Origin: Bacillota bacterium
Lineage (GTDB): Bacteria > Bacillota > Clostridia > Peptostreptococcales > Anaerovoracaceae
Length of the DNA: 10,890 bases
Reading direction: 5' to 3'
NCBI GenBank assembly: GCA_021443825.1
Contig: JABUTE010000044.1
Coordinates: 1-10,890 of the forward strand
Shown here: positions 1 to 6,951 of the stretch, one piece after another
Layout: the number at the start of each line of letters is the position of its first letter
Position numbering within the stretch: the first letter of the stretch is position 1
The notes under the pieces: generated by a model
What the model was told of the DNA's origin: nothing
What the model saw: the letters and a program-made list of their open reading frames with translations, nothing else
Databases searched by the model: none
Position numbers and translations under genes: made by a program

Positions 1-647
1 AGGCCCATGGGTTCCCCTCCGTAAACAGCAGCAAAGCTTTGGATCAAAGCAGACATCATGGCATCCACCGTCAGATCTGGCTTTACCTCACAAAGATTCA
101 GCACACGGGATCGAACAGAATCGACCCCTTTTGCCTTCAGCTTTGCTGCCGAGGGATTGAGATAACGGCTCATCTTTTCCGTATCGGCATGAAGCAGAAG
201 CGTTCCGTGATGATAGCATTTCTCTTTCGTTTTATAAAAAGCATTTCCGGAAAATTTCCGTTCCATGCAAAGAAGATCGTTGCGGCCGGAGCGGCGGGCA
301 TCTATGCCAAGCAGATGGCAGGCATTCTGGATGACGGTCAGCTGGCGGTCCACATCATAATCTTCGGTATTGACGAGAAACGTGAAATTCAGATTTCCCA
401 GATCGTGAAACACGGCGCCGCCGCCGGAGAGACGGCGGGCAAGCAGCCCACCCTCCTCTTTCAGCAGCTCAGTACGGCATTCTTTCCATCCGTTCTGGTT
501 CTTTCCGATGACCACCGTATTTTTATTCTGCCACAGATAGAGGATGCAGCAGTTTTTTTTCACCGAATCCAGCAGATATTCTTCGATGGCCAGATTGCGG
601 TAGGGATCCGTGCTTATAGATTTATAGACCTGAAGGGTCTGGATCAT
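1..647 (-). CDS. lplA: Lipoate-protein ligase A, C-terminus cut by window edge
   Basis: This enzyme activates free lipoate (or octanoate) with ATP and attaches it to the lipoyl lysine of acceptor proteins; here the obvious acceptor is GcvH, encoded in the operon just upstream. I translated the minus strand by hand from ATG at 647; 215 residues are visible with no internal stop. Family hallmarks are RRLSGGGAVFHDLGNLNFTF (about residues 71-90), the lysine-containing KFSGNAF (131-137; K131 aligns with the catalytic lysine of E. coli LplA), HHGTLLL (146-152) and the VRSRV block (178-182). The match to E. coli LplA is continuous. The start is preceded by AAGGAG about 9 nt upstream. The SD itself lies in a small self-complementary GGAGAAGCTCC. 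The gene follows a terminator by 28 nt, so it is either fed by readthrough or has a promoter I cannot see. The C-terminal accessory domain, if present, is outside the window. Confidence 0.95.
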   Translation of the reverse strand, partial: MIQTLQVYKSISTDPYRNLAIEEYLLDSVKKNCCILYLWQNKNTVVIGKNQNGWKECRTELLKEEGGLLARRLSGGGAVFHDLGNLNFTFLVNTEDYDVDRQLTVIQNACHLLGIDARRSGRNDLLCMERKFSGNAFYKTKEKCYHHGTLLLHADTEKMSRYLNPSAAKLKAKGVDSVRSRVLNLCEVKPDLTVDAMMSALIQSFAAVYGGEPMG

Positions 648-675
648 AGGGAGCTTCTCCTTCTCACGAGGTCAG

Positions 676-709
676 AAAAAACCGCTGCTTGGAGTTCAGG
701 CAGCGGTTT
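676..709 (-). terminator. Intrinsic terminator after gcvPB
   Basis: On the minus strand the perfect 10-bp stem AAACCGCTGC/GCAGCGGTTT (positions 709-700 and 688-679) encloses an 11-nt loop and runs straight into six T residues (681-676). It lies 20 nt after the gcvPB stop and ends 28 nt before the lplA start. It probably ends the gcv transcript, or reduces the amount of lplA mRNA relative to gcv. Confidence 0.85.
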
Positions 710-728
710 CATAAAACAGTGGGTCTGA

Positions 729-2135
729 TTAGTCCTGCTGATTCCAACGAACGACGGGATGTCTTGCAGCTTCTGTGTCATCCGGTCTTCCGATCTGTGC
801 ATGGTGAGGTGCATCATGCATATACTGGGGATCTTCATGACCCAGATCATACAGCTTTCTGAAGATGTCGGCCGCCCAGTCCAGAGTCTCCTTGGACTCG
901 GTCTCGGTAGGCTCCAGCATCAGAGCTTCGTGGATGATCAGGGGGAAGTACATCGTTGGCGGATGCATACCGTAGTCGATAAGCGACTTGGCAACATCCA
1001 GGGCACTGACGCCGGTCTCCTTTTCGAAGTTTCCGAGATCCAGTACGAATTCGTGCATGCAGGTGACATCGAAGGCAGGCTCAAAGGTTCCCTTGATCCT
1101 GTTCATCAGATAGTTTGCATTGAGAACTGCATTGGTAGAAGCTTCGGGAATGCCTTCCTTACCAAGGAACATGATATAGGCGAGCGCTCTGACAACGACA
1201 AGGAAATTGCCTGCAAAGCTTCTGACCTGAATATGTCCTTCGCCGTCCATGGAGGCAGACTTGGGAAGATATTCGGCAAGGAACTGCTTGCAGCCGACTG
1301 CACCGGCACCGGGTCCTCCGCCGCCGTGAGGTGTGCTGAAGGTCTTGTGCAGATTCATGTGGATGCAGTCAAAGCCCATGTCGCCGGGGCGAACAACGCC
1401 CATAACGGCATTCAGGTTTGCACCGTCGTAGTAGCAAAGACCGCCTGCCTCGTGAACGAGTCTGGTGATCTCAAGAATGTTCTTGTCGAAGATACCGACG
1501 GTGTTGGGGTTGGTCAGCATCAGACCGGCAGTATCGGGGCCGAGAGCTGCCTTTAAGGACTCCAGATCGACACAGCCATCGGGAGCCGATGCGATATTGA
1601 CGATCTCAAAACCGCACATTGCAGCGGTAGCCGGATTGGTACCGTGAGCAGAGTCGGGAACGATGATCTTGGTTCTTGCGGTATCGCCCTTGGCCTGATG
1701 GTACTGCTTGATCAGCATAACGCCGGTGAATTCGCCGTGAGCGCCTGCTGCCGGCTGGAAGGTCATATCGTCCATGCCGGAGATCTCGCACAGATACTTG
1801 GATGCCAGCTGAAGAGCTTCGCGGCAGCCTTCTGTGGAGTATGCGGGAGCCAGAGGATGGATCCCGGTAAAGCCGGGCAGTGCTGCGATCTCCTCGTTGA
1901 TACGGGGATTGTACTTCATGGTGCAGGAGCCCAGGGGATAGAAGCCGTTATTGACACCGTGGGTGCGTCTGTTCAGCGCACTGTAATGACGGGTGATGTC
2001 GATCTCGGACAGCTGGGGCAGATCCAGAGGAAGCTCTCTCTTCGTGCAGCTGCACAGCTGATAGCTGTCAACGTCACAGGGAGGCAGGATGCTGCACTTG
2101 CGTCCGCTTACGCTCTTTTCAAAAAGAAGTTCCAT
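729..2135 (-). CDS. gcvPB: Glycine dehydrogenase (decarboxylating) subunit 2, P-protein beta
   Basis: This is the PLP-bearing half of the split P-protein. With GcvPA it decarboxylates glycine and passes the aminomethyl group to the lipoyl arm of GcvH in the cytoplasm. The protein is 468 aa. The PLP Schiff-base lysine is K264 in HKTFSTPHGGGGPG (263-276). Other family blocks are YPLGSCTMKYNP (66-77), DSAHGTNPA (161-169) and YYDGANLNA (235-243). The ATG overlaps the gcvPA stop by one base (TAATG), and a strong AAAGGAGG lies inside the 3' end of gcvPA, so translation is probably coupled, fitting a 1:1 subunit ratio. The gene ends with TAA at 731-729 and is followed by a terminator. Confidence 0.97.
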   Translation of the reverse strand: MELLFEKSVSGRKCSILPPCDVDSYQLCSCTKRELPLDLPQLSEIDITRHYSALNRRTHGVNNGFYPLGSCTMKYNPRINEEIAALPGFTGIHPLAPAYSTEGCREALQLASKYLCEISGMDDMTFQPAAGAHGEFTGVMLIKQYHQAKGDTARTKIIVPDSAHGTNPATAAMCGFEIVNIASAPDGCVDLESLKAALGPDTAGLMLTNPNTVGIFDKNILEITRLVHEAGGLCYYDGANLNAVMGVVRPGDMGFDCIHMNLHKTFSTPHGGGGPGAGAVGCKQFLAEYLPKSASMDGEGHIQVRSFAGNFLVVVRALAYIMFLGKEGIPEASTNAVLNANYLMNRIKGTFEPAFDVTCMHEFVLDLGNFEKETGVSALDVAKSLIDYGMHPPTMYFPLIIHEALMLEPTETESKETLDWAADIFRKLYDLGHEDPQYMHDAPHHAQIGRPDDTEAARHPVVRWNQQD

Positions 2136-3454
2136 TATGCAAGCACCTCCTTTACGATGGCGATCGCCCGGTCAAGCTGATTCTTGCTGACCTTTTCGGT
2201 TGCGCACCACAGAACGCCTTCTGCAACGGGAAGACCGCCGAGAATGCCGGCCTTTTCCAGTGCTGCGAGAACTTCGTCCTGCTTGGGCATGCTTGTGACA
2301 AATTCGTGGAAGAATTCTCCGTCGTAGACCATGCTGACGCCGGGGATCTCGCACAGATGCTTTGCCAGATAGTGAGCCTTTGCAACGCTCTGGTTTGCAG
2401 CATCTGCCATACCGTCAGGACCCATGGTAGCCATATAAACAGCTGCGGTCATTGCACAAAGTGCCTGGTTGGAGCAGATATTGCTGCTTGCCTTTTCTCT
2501 TCTGATGTGCTGCTCTCTTGCCTGAAGGGTCAGAACATAGGCACGGTTTCCGTCCTTATCGTGGGTCTCGCCGACGATACGGCCGGGAATGTTGCGCATA
2601 TTCTTTTTGGTAGTAGCCATAAAGCCAAGGTACGGGCCGCCGTATGCCAGAGGCATACCGAGAGGCTGACCTTCGCCGACGGCAACGTCTGCACCGCATT
2701 CTGCGGGAGTCTTCATGATGGCCAGAGAAATGGGATTGCAGCCCATGATATACATGGCGCCTGCTTCATGAGCGATCTTGCCGATCTCTTCTGCATCTTC
2801 GATCAGTCCGTTGAAGTTGGGCTGCTGAATATAAACAGAAGCGACATCGCCTGCAGCCAGCATTTCCTTTAATGCCTCAAGATCGGTCTTTCCGTTCTTT
2901 GCGGGAACGACGCGCATCTCATCGCCGGTGCCGTAGCAATAGGTCTTTACGACATTGATGGTGTCGGGATGAGCGGCTGCCGATACGAGGGTAACGGTCT
3001 TCTTGCGGCTCTTGCACATGGCAGCAGCTTCTGCAGCAGCAGTTGCGCCGTCATAGACAGATGCATTGGAAACATACATGCCGGTCAGCTGGCAGATCAT
3101 GGTCTGGTACTCGAAAATAGACTGGAGTACGCCCTGGCTCATTTCAGCCTGATACGGAGTATATGCGGTAACAAATTCCTCTTTTGAGGTGATGGATTTT
3201 ACAACGGAGGGAATGTAATGGTCGTATGCCCCTGCGCCTCTTAGAACGGTCTTGAAGACGATGTTCTTTTCGGCAACCTCGGTCAGAGCTCTGGTCAGTT
3301 CCAGCTCGCTCATGCCTTCGGGAATATTCAGACCGCCTTCCGGAAGGATCATCTCGGAAGGTACGTCCTTATAAAGATCCATTATGTTCTCCATGCCGAT
3401 GGCATGAAGCATTTCCCAGCGCTGTTCCTTCGTCGAAGGTACATAGCTGCCCAT
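2135..3454 (-). CDS. gcvPA: Glycine dehydrogenase (decarboxylating) subunit 1, P-protein alpha
   Basis: This is the other half of the heterotetrameric P-protein; it corresponds to the N-terminal part of one-chain GcvP and lacks the PLP lysine. It is 439 aa, near the usual length for this subunit. Typical blocks are the N-terminal YVPST segment (4-8), GAGAYDHYIPSVV (73-85), TAYTPYQAEMSQGVLQSIFE (97-116) and the later GEGQPLGMPLAYGGPYLGF. The start at 3454 is set by AAGGAGG about 12 nt upstream, which overlaps the last codons of gcvH; only 6 nt separate the gcvH stop from this ATG. The next gene, gcvPB, starts within the stop codon. It lies in the third position of a gcvT-H-PA-PB operon controlled by the glycine riboswitch. 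Confidence 0.97.
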   Translation of the reverse strand: MGSYVPSTKEQRWEMLHAIGMENIMDLYKDVPSEMILPEGGLNIPEGMSELELTRALTEVAEKNIVFKTVLRGAGAYDHYIPSVVKSITSKEEFVTAYTPYQAEMSQGVLQSIFEYQTMICQLTGMYVSNASVYDGATAAAEAAAMCKSRKKTVTLVSAAAHPDTINVVKTYCYGTGDEMRVVPAKNGKTDLEALKEMLAAGDVASVYIQQPNFNGLIEDAEEIGKIAHEAGAMYIMGCNPISLAIMKTPAECGADVAVGEGQPLGMPLAYGGPYLGFMATTKKNMRNIPGRIVGETHDKDGNRAYVLTLQAREQHIRREKASSNICSNQALCAMTAAVYMATMGPDGMADAANQSVAKAHYLAKHLCEIPGVSMVYDGEFFHEFVTSMPKQDEVLAALEKAGILGGLPVAEGVLWCATEKVSKNQLDRAIAIVKEVLA

Positions 3455-3460
3455 GTTCGA

Positions 3461-3835
3461 TTATGCCTCCTTGCAGAATGCTTCGTAATCAGCGGCGTTC
3501 ATCAGTTCGACGGTGTCGGTGACTCCTTCGACCTTAACGATCCAGGCGCCGTAGGGATCTTCGTTGAGCATTTCAACGTTGTCGATCAGTGCTTCGTTTA
3601 CTGCAACGACCTTGCCGGAAACGGGAGAAAGAACATCGCTGACAGCCTTTACGGATTCGATATCGCCGAGGGCTTCGCCTGCGGTCAGTTCATCGCCGAC
3701 CTCGGGGCAGTTGATGAATACTACATCGCCGAGGGCATCCTGTGCGAAATCGGAGATGCCGATCACTGCAACGCCGTCTTCCATTTTGAGCCATTCGTGA
3801 TCAGAAGTGTACTTCAGTTCTTCGGGGAAATTCAT
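3461..3835 (-). CDS. gcvH: Glycine cleavage system H protein (lipoyl carrier)
   Basis: GcvH is the small shuttle protein whose lipoyl arm carries the aminomethyl group from P-protein to GcvT and is reoxidised by L-protein. It is 124 aa, close to the usual 125-130. The lipoylated residue is K63 within GDIESVKAVSDVLSPVSG (57-74). The N-terminal LKYTSDHEWLK (7-17) and the GISDFAQDALGDVVF segment (26-40) are typical of the family. The ATG at 3835 has TAGGAGG 7 nt upstream. A 77-nt gap containing a hairpin separates it from gcvT; gcvPA follows after 6 nt. It is the likely substrate of the LplA encoded at the left edge of the window. Confidence 0.98.
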   Translation of the reverse strand: MNFPEELKYTSDHEWLKMEDGVAVIGISDFAQDALGDVVFINCPEVGDELTAGEALGDIESVKAVSDVLSPVSGKVVAVNEALIDNVEMLNEDPYGAWIVKVEGVTDTVELMNAADYEAFCKEA

Positions 3836-3874
3836 TGTTTACCTCCTAAAAATGTGAATTGTTTTCTTATATCA

Positions 3875-3904
3875 TATCCGAGGCATATCATATGCCGACG
3901 GATA
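3875..3904 (-). other. Stem-loop between gcvT and gcvH
   Basis: The minus-strand RNA can form TATCCG/CGGATA (6 bp) and, after a small asymmetric internal loop (TC opposite T), GGCATA/TATGCC (6 bp) closed by a TGA loop. The gcvT stop lies 8 nt upstream and the gcvH SD about 30 nt downstream. No T-tract follows, so this is not a classic terminator. A role in mRNA processing or in setting gcvT against gcvH-PA-PB levels is an inference. Confidence 0.55.
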
Positions 3905-3912
3905 CCGAAACA

Positions 3913-5139
3913 TTAGTGAAGTGCGGGGAAGGCGTAGGGAGCCTTGGATGCATTCAGATGAGCCTTGGTGATCATCGCCTTCAGTCTCTTGCCTCTGACA
4001 TCGACCTCTACCTCATCACCGATCAGAACATCGCTGTCGACATAGCACATACCGATGGGACGCTTTCCGATTTCATCGGTGTAGGCGATATCGTCGCCCT
4101 CTCCGGTGGTCTTGTAGTAGGGGATCATGGTGCCGGAGGTTACCCAACCGACCTGCTTATCGCCCTTGAATACAGCCATGCCGCCTCTGAGAACGCCTCT
4201 GTCGGTCAGCTGGATGTTACGGATCCTTCTGGGCAGATTCTCGATCTCGCTGTTATCCTTCTTGCTGAGCAGCTTAAAGGCAGATGCCTGCTTTTCAAGA
4301 ATCTCTCTTCCGATCAGCTGAGGCTTGTTTTCGGTGAAAGCGACAGCAAACTTTGCAAGTCCGACTGCAAAGATGGGCATGTTCTTGCCATCTTCGTCAA
4401 CGCCCATTTCATGGCCGTAGAGAGGCATGCCTGCTTCCATTCTCAGGGTATCTCTTGCGCCAAGACCGGCGGGCTTTGCGCCCATTCCGATGAGACGGTC
4501 CCACAGCCACTTGAGATCCTCGTTCATGGGGAATACTTCGTAGCCGAGAGGCTCTCCGGTGTAACCGGTTCTGGCGATCAGCATCTTATGACCTTCCAGA
4601 GAATAATATTCTACGCCGTTCTTGGGCATTTCCGCCAGAGTTTCATCTCCGATCAAGGTCATGAGCATCTTGGTGCTTTCGGGGCCCTGAACCGCGATGG
4701 AACCGAACACATCGCTCTGGTCGTCCAGAGTAACATCGAATTCCTCTGCCAGAGGATAGAGCCATGCCTTATCCTTGTCGATGTTTCCGGCATTGATGAC
4801 CAGCATGTGGCGGTCTTCTTCGATCTTATAAAGATAAGCATCGTCAACTGCGCTGCCGTCTTCTGCGGGAATGATGCAATACTGTGCCTTGTGCAGAGGC
4901 AGGCTGGATACATCGCTGGTGAGGACCTTTTCCAGATACTGGACTCTTTCCGGACCGGTCACGATGATGCGGCCCATATGGGATACATCAAACAGACTGC
5001 AGTGGGTACGGGTAAACAGATGCTCGGCAATAATGCCTTCGGGATACTGCACCGGCATGTCCCAACCGCCGAAATCGACCATGGTGGCGCCGGCGGCAAC
5101 ATGGGTGTCGTATAACTTTGTTCTCTTCAGTTCGCTCAT
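3913..5139 (-). CDS. gcvT: Aminomethyltransferase, glycine cleavage T protein
   Basis: GcvT moves the methylene group from aminomethyl-lipoyl-GcvH to tetrahydrofolate and releases ammonia. The start at 5139 was chosen over an in-frame ATG at 5268 because the upstream part runs through the riboswitch and terminator, while AAGGAGG lies 8 nt before 5139 and the encoded MSELKRTKLYDTHVAAGATM matches family N-termini. Motifs include VDFGGWDMPVQ (21-31), LFDVSHMG (49-56), SAVDD (96-100, with the folate-binding Asp), TGYTGE (191-196), GLGARDTLRMEAGMPLYG (225-242) and GWVTSGT (331-337). At 408 aa it is about 45 residues longer than the usual 360-370. The extra length appears as insertions near residues 284-306 and 342-358 and as an extended C-terminus. 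It is the first gene of the riboswitch-controlled gcv operon. Confidence 0.96.
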   Translation of the reverse strand: MSELKRTKLYDTHVAAGATMVDFGGWDMPVQYPEGIIAEHLFTRTHCSLFDVSHMGRIIVTGPERVQYLEKVLTSDVSSLPLHKAQYCIIPAEDGSAVDDAYLYKIEEDRHMLVINAGNIDKDKAWLYPLAEEFDVTLDDQSDVFGSIAVQGPESTKMLMTLIGDETLAEMPKNGVEYYSLEGHKMLIARTGYTGEPLGYEVFPMNEDLKWLWDRLIGMGAKPAGLGARDTLRMEAGMPLYGHEMGVDEDGKNMPIFAVGLAKFAVAFTENKPQLIGREILEKQASAFKLLSKKDNSEIENLPRRIRNIQLTDRGVLRGGMAVFKGDKQVGWVTSGTMIPYYKTTGEGDDIAYTDEIGKRPIGMCYVDSDVLIGDEVEVDVRGKRLKAMITKAHLNASKAPYAFPALH

Positions 5140-5169
5140 TGTTTGCTCCTCCTTGTGATAGCTAATACG

Positions 5170-5208
5170 AAAAAAGCACAGGACTCCCCTTAAAAAGAAA
5201 CCTGTGCT
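5170..5208 (-). terminator. Riboswitch expression-platform terminator
   Basis: On the minus strand AGCACAGG (5208-5201) pairs with CCTGTGCT (5182-5175) across an 18-nt loop, followed by six T residues (5175-5170). It lies between the second glycine aptamer and the gcvT SD. Two bases at the foot of its 5' arm (5207-5208) are also the end of the 3' strand of aptamer-2 P1, so glycine-stabilised P1 would weaken the terminator base. This is the arrangement expected for a glycine-ON switch. Confidence 0.85.
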
Positions 5209-5374
5209 CCGTATTGGACCTGAGAGATTCCCTGCTGAGGGCAGGTTGCACCTTTGGTGCAAGTTCATAAAGACCTTGCTCTTCGGAGTGTCGTCCTGAC
5301 CCGATCCTTTTGCCTGAAAGCTTTCCCCCTTCGGCGGTAAATGAATTTACTCTCTCTCGGGCCCATCACTCGAC
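5207..5374 (-). promoter_or_regulatory. Tandem glycine riboswitch (two aptamers) upstream of gcvT
   Basis: The minus strand shows both glycine aptamers in the known order. Aptamer 1 (5363-5298) has P1 GGCCCGA/TCGGGTC, a GTAAA/TTTAC hairpin, the core GCCGAAGGGGG and CTTTCAGGCAAAAGGA. Aptamer 2 (5288-5207) has P1 CTCCG/CGGAG, a CAAG/CTTG hairpin, CACCAAAGGTGCAA, a CCTG/CAGG hairpin and TCTCTCAGGTCC. A short leader GTCG (5374-5371) is complementary to CGAC in the inter-aptamer linker (5293-5290), compatible with the leader-linker P0 helix known for this class. In the family, glycine binding generally activates glycine catabolism genes; the downstream terminator and gcv operon fit this. Motif recognition was by eye, so exact ends are approximate. 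Confidence 0.93.
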
Positions 5375-5412
5375 TAATTAAGATTTTTATTGGATATATT
5401 AAATTTACTTTA

Positions 5413-5441
5413 ATTATATGTGCGAATATTTCCTTTTGCAA
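5413..5441 (-). promoter_or_regulatory. Sigma-A promoter of the gcv operon
   Basis: On the minus strand the -35 TTGCAA (5441-5436) and a perfect -10 TATAAT (5418-5413) are separated by 17 bp, with AT-rich flanks. Transcription would begin near 5406, about 40 nt before aptamer 1 and about 267 nt before the gcvT ATG. The placement directly upstream of the riboswitch makes it the likely operon promoter. Confidence 0.85.
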
Positions 5442-5555
5442 GAATTATTTAGATTTCAAATGCTACTACATCCTGTTGAATGGAAATATATTACGGGTAA
5501 ATATCGTATATCCGAAGCAATTCTGCCGGAAAGAGAATATCTGCCTTGAAAGAGA

Positions 5556-5613
5556 GCAGAGCAGCACGATGTTGCTTTATAACTGTTCAAATACCCATCA
5601 ACAGGAGCTCTGC
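5556..5613 (-). other. Imperfect inverted repeat after the M16 peptidase gene
   Basis: In the gap between the M16 gene stop (5632) and the gcv promoter, minus-strand GCAGAGC (5613-5607) can pair with GCTCTGC (5562-5556). Between them is a smaller GCAACA/TGCTGC hairpin with one mismatch (5575-5561). The following sequence is pyrimidine-rich (TCTCTTTC) but is not a true T-run. It could be a weak terminator for the upstream transcript. The rest of 5442-5631 shows no gene or motif that I recognise. Confidence 0.3.
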
Positions 5614-5631
5614 AGTGATCACGGTATCTGT

Positions 5632-6885
5632 TTACAGCTGACGGATCAGCTTCTTCAGATCCAGCTTTTCGCGGCTGATGATGGCGCCGCTGTAATTCCT
5701 GATATCGGACAGATAGCGGCAGAAGCCGTTTACATTTTCAAGGGATACCTCGTCGATCTCCTTCATCGTATCTTCATCGCTGTAGTTGCGTCCCAGAAGC
5801 AGTCTGTTTTTGCCAAGGACCGACATGCGGCTTCCCATGCTCTCTTGTCCGAAAATATAGCCGCTCTTCATCCGCTGCTTGCAAACGGCAAGCTCGGCTT
5901 CGGTGATGCCTGTTTCCCCCAGCTTTTGAAGCTCTTGGGCAATGGCGTCGATGGCTTCCTTTTCTTTTCCCTGGGTGATGCCGGCATAGATGTAGAACAT
6001 ACCCAGCGAAGAATAAGCGATGGGAACGCTGTATACGGAATAGGCAAGGCCCCTCTTTTCGCGGATATTTTGAAACAGACGGGAGCTCATGCTGCCGCCC
6101 AGAATATCGTTGACGACGGACTGGGTATAGAACTGATCGGAGCCCAGCGAGCAGGCAGGAATGGACAAAGCGATATGGGTCTGTCCGATATCCTTTGCCC
6201 TGGCAGCAAAGCCGGTGCCTGCAGGTGCTTCATATACAGGCTTTTCGGGCGCACTGCCCTGAAACTTGCCAAGCGCCCTGTTCAGCTGCTCTTCCAGCAA
6301 CGACTCATCAAAACGGCCGACGACGGAAACGACCATGTTTTCGGTCCGATAATACTGATCGATATAGTTCAGAATGGCGTCGCGGTCGATAGCGCGCAGA
6401 GATCTTCTGGTACCGATGATGGCAGGCGCCAGCGGGGTGCCCTTCAGCACCCGTTCTGTGGTCAGGTCGAGAATGTATTCGTCAGGGGTATCCTCATACA
6501 TCTGCATCTCTTCCAGAATGACTTTTCGCTCTCGCTTCAGCTCCTTGGGATCAAACACGGAATCGGTGAGCATCTCCAAAAGAATATCGACAGCCTGGGG
6601 AAAGACCTGGGTCAGCGCCTTAATATGAAAGCAGGTGGCTTCTTTTCCGGTAAAGGCATTGACCGAAGCGCCAAGATCGTCGATGCTGCGGGCAAGCTGC
6701 TCCGCGTTTTTGGAGGAAGTGCCCTTAAAGAACATATGCTCGATGTAATGGGAAACACCTGCATTGAGGGGCGTCTCACAGACAGAACCGGCGCCGACCC
6801 AGATGCCGATGCAGGCGGCCTGTGCATGCTCCAGCTTTTCCGTTACCAGACCCACGCCGCAGGCCAGTTTTTTGTATTCGTACAT
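5632..6885 (-). CDS. M16 family zinc metallopeptidase (MlpA/YmxG-like)
   Basis: This is a predicted cytoplasmic processing-peptidase-like enzyme of 417 aa with no signal peptide. The inverted zinc motif HYIEH (46-50) supplies the two His ligands and the catalytic base E49; E126 in VILEEMQMYED is the expected third ligand, 76 residues after H50. The second half carries the M16C signature RLFQNIREKRGLAYSVYS (269-286). Both halves are thus present in one chain, as in B. subtilis MlpA (about 410 aa), which also lies downstream of pnp. The physiological substrate of this group is poorly known. The start at 6885 has a GAGGT SD 7 nt upstream. It follows pnp after 66 nt containing a stable hairpin and probably shares its transcript. 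It is separated from the gcv genes by about 490 bp with their own promoter. Confidence 0.93.
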   Translation of the reverse strand: MYEYKKLACGVGLVTEKLEHAQAACIGIWVGAGSVCETPLNAGVSHYIEHMFFKGTSSKNAEQLARSIDDLGASVNAFTGKEATCFHIKALTQVFPQAVDILLEMLTDSVFDPKELKRERKVILEEMQMYEDTPDEYILDLTTERVLKGTPLAPAIIGTRRSLRAIDRDAILNYIDQYYRTENMVVSVVGRFDESLLEEQLNRALGKFQGSAPEKPVYEAPAGTGFAARAKDIGQTHIALSIPACSLGSDQFYTQSVVNDILGGSMSSRLFQNIREKRGLAYSVYSVPIAYSSLGMFYIYAGITQGKEKEAIDAIAQELQKLGETGITEAELAVCKQRMKSGYIFGQESMGSRMSVLGKNRLLLGRNYSDEDTMKEIDEVSLENVNGFCRYLSDIRNYSGAIISREKLDLKKLIRQL

Positions 6886-6896
6886 TAAAATACCTC

Positions 6897-6923
6897 AAAG
6901 GGCCGGTATAAAACCGGCCCCTT
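6897..6923 (-). other. Stable stem-loop between pnp and the M16 gene
   Basis: Minus-strand AAGGGGCCGGT (6923-6913) pairs with ACCGGCCCTTT (6907-6897) around a five-base TTTAT loop: 11 bp, GC-rich, with one G-T wobble. It is followed at once by GAGGT, the SD of the M16 gene, so there is no proper U-tract beyond the stem. It may be a leaky terminator or a 3'-end-stabilising hairpin for pnp mRNA. Melting of its foot could affect access to the adjoining SD. Confidence 0.7.
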
Positions 6924-6951
6924 AAATTCGTTGAAAATATGATTGTTGTCG

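Noticed and set aside
39..728. 229-codon plus-strand open frame at the left edge
   Set aside because: The minus strand of the same stretch encodes a clear lipoate-protein ligase; the plus frame shows no family features and also spans the terminator.
644..850. 68-codon minus-strand frame overlapping the gcvPB 3' end and the terminator
   Set aside because: It lies out of frame within gcvPB and crosses the terminator stem; no SD or recognisable motif was seen.
3859..5115. 418-codon plus-strand open frame opposite gcvT
   Set aside because: It is a shadow of gcvT with no recognisable motifs; all recognised genes are on the minus strand.
5140..5268. In-frame upstream extension of gcvT to an ATG at 5268
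   Set aside because: The extra 43 codons are the second glycine aptamer and terminator; the SD and family N-terminus point to 5139.
5341..6888. 515-codon plus-strand open frame opposite the M16 gene and riboswitch
   Set aside because: It is antisense to a complete M16 peptidase with all motifs, starts inside aptamer 1, has no SD or family resemblance, and reflects codon bias of the opposite strand.
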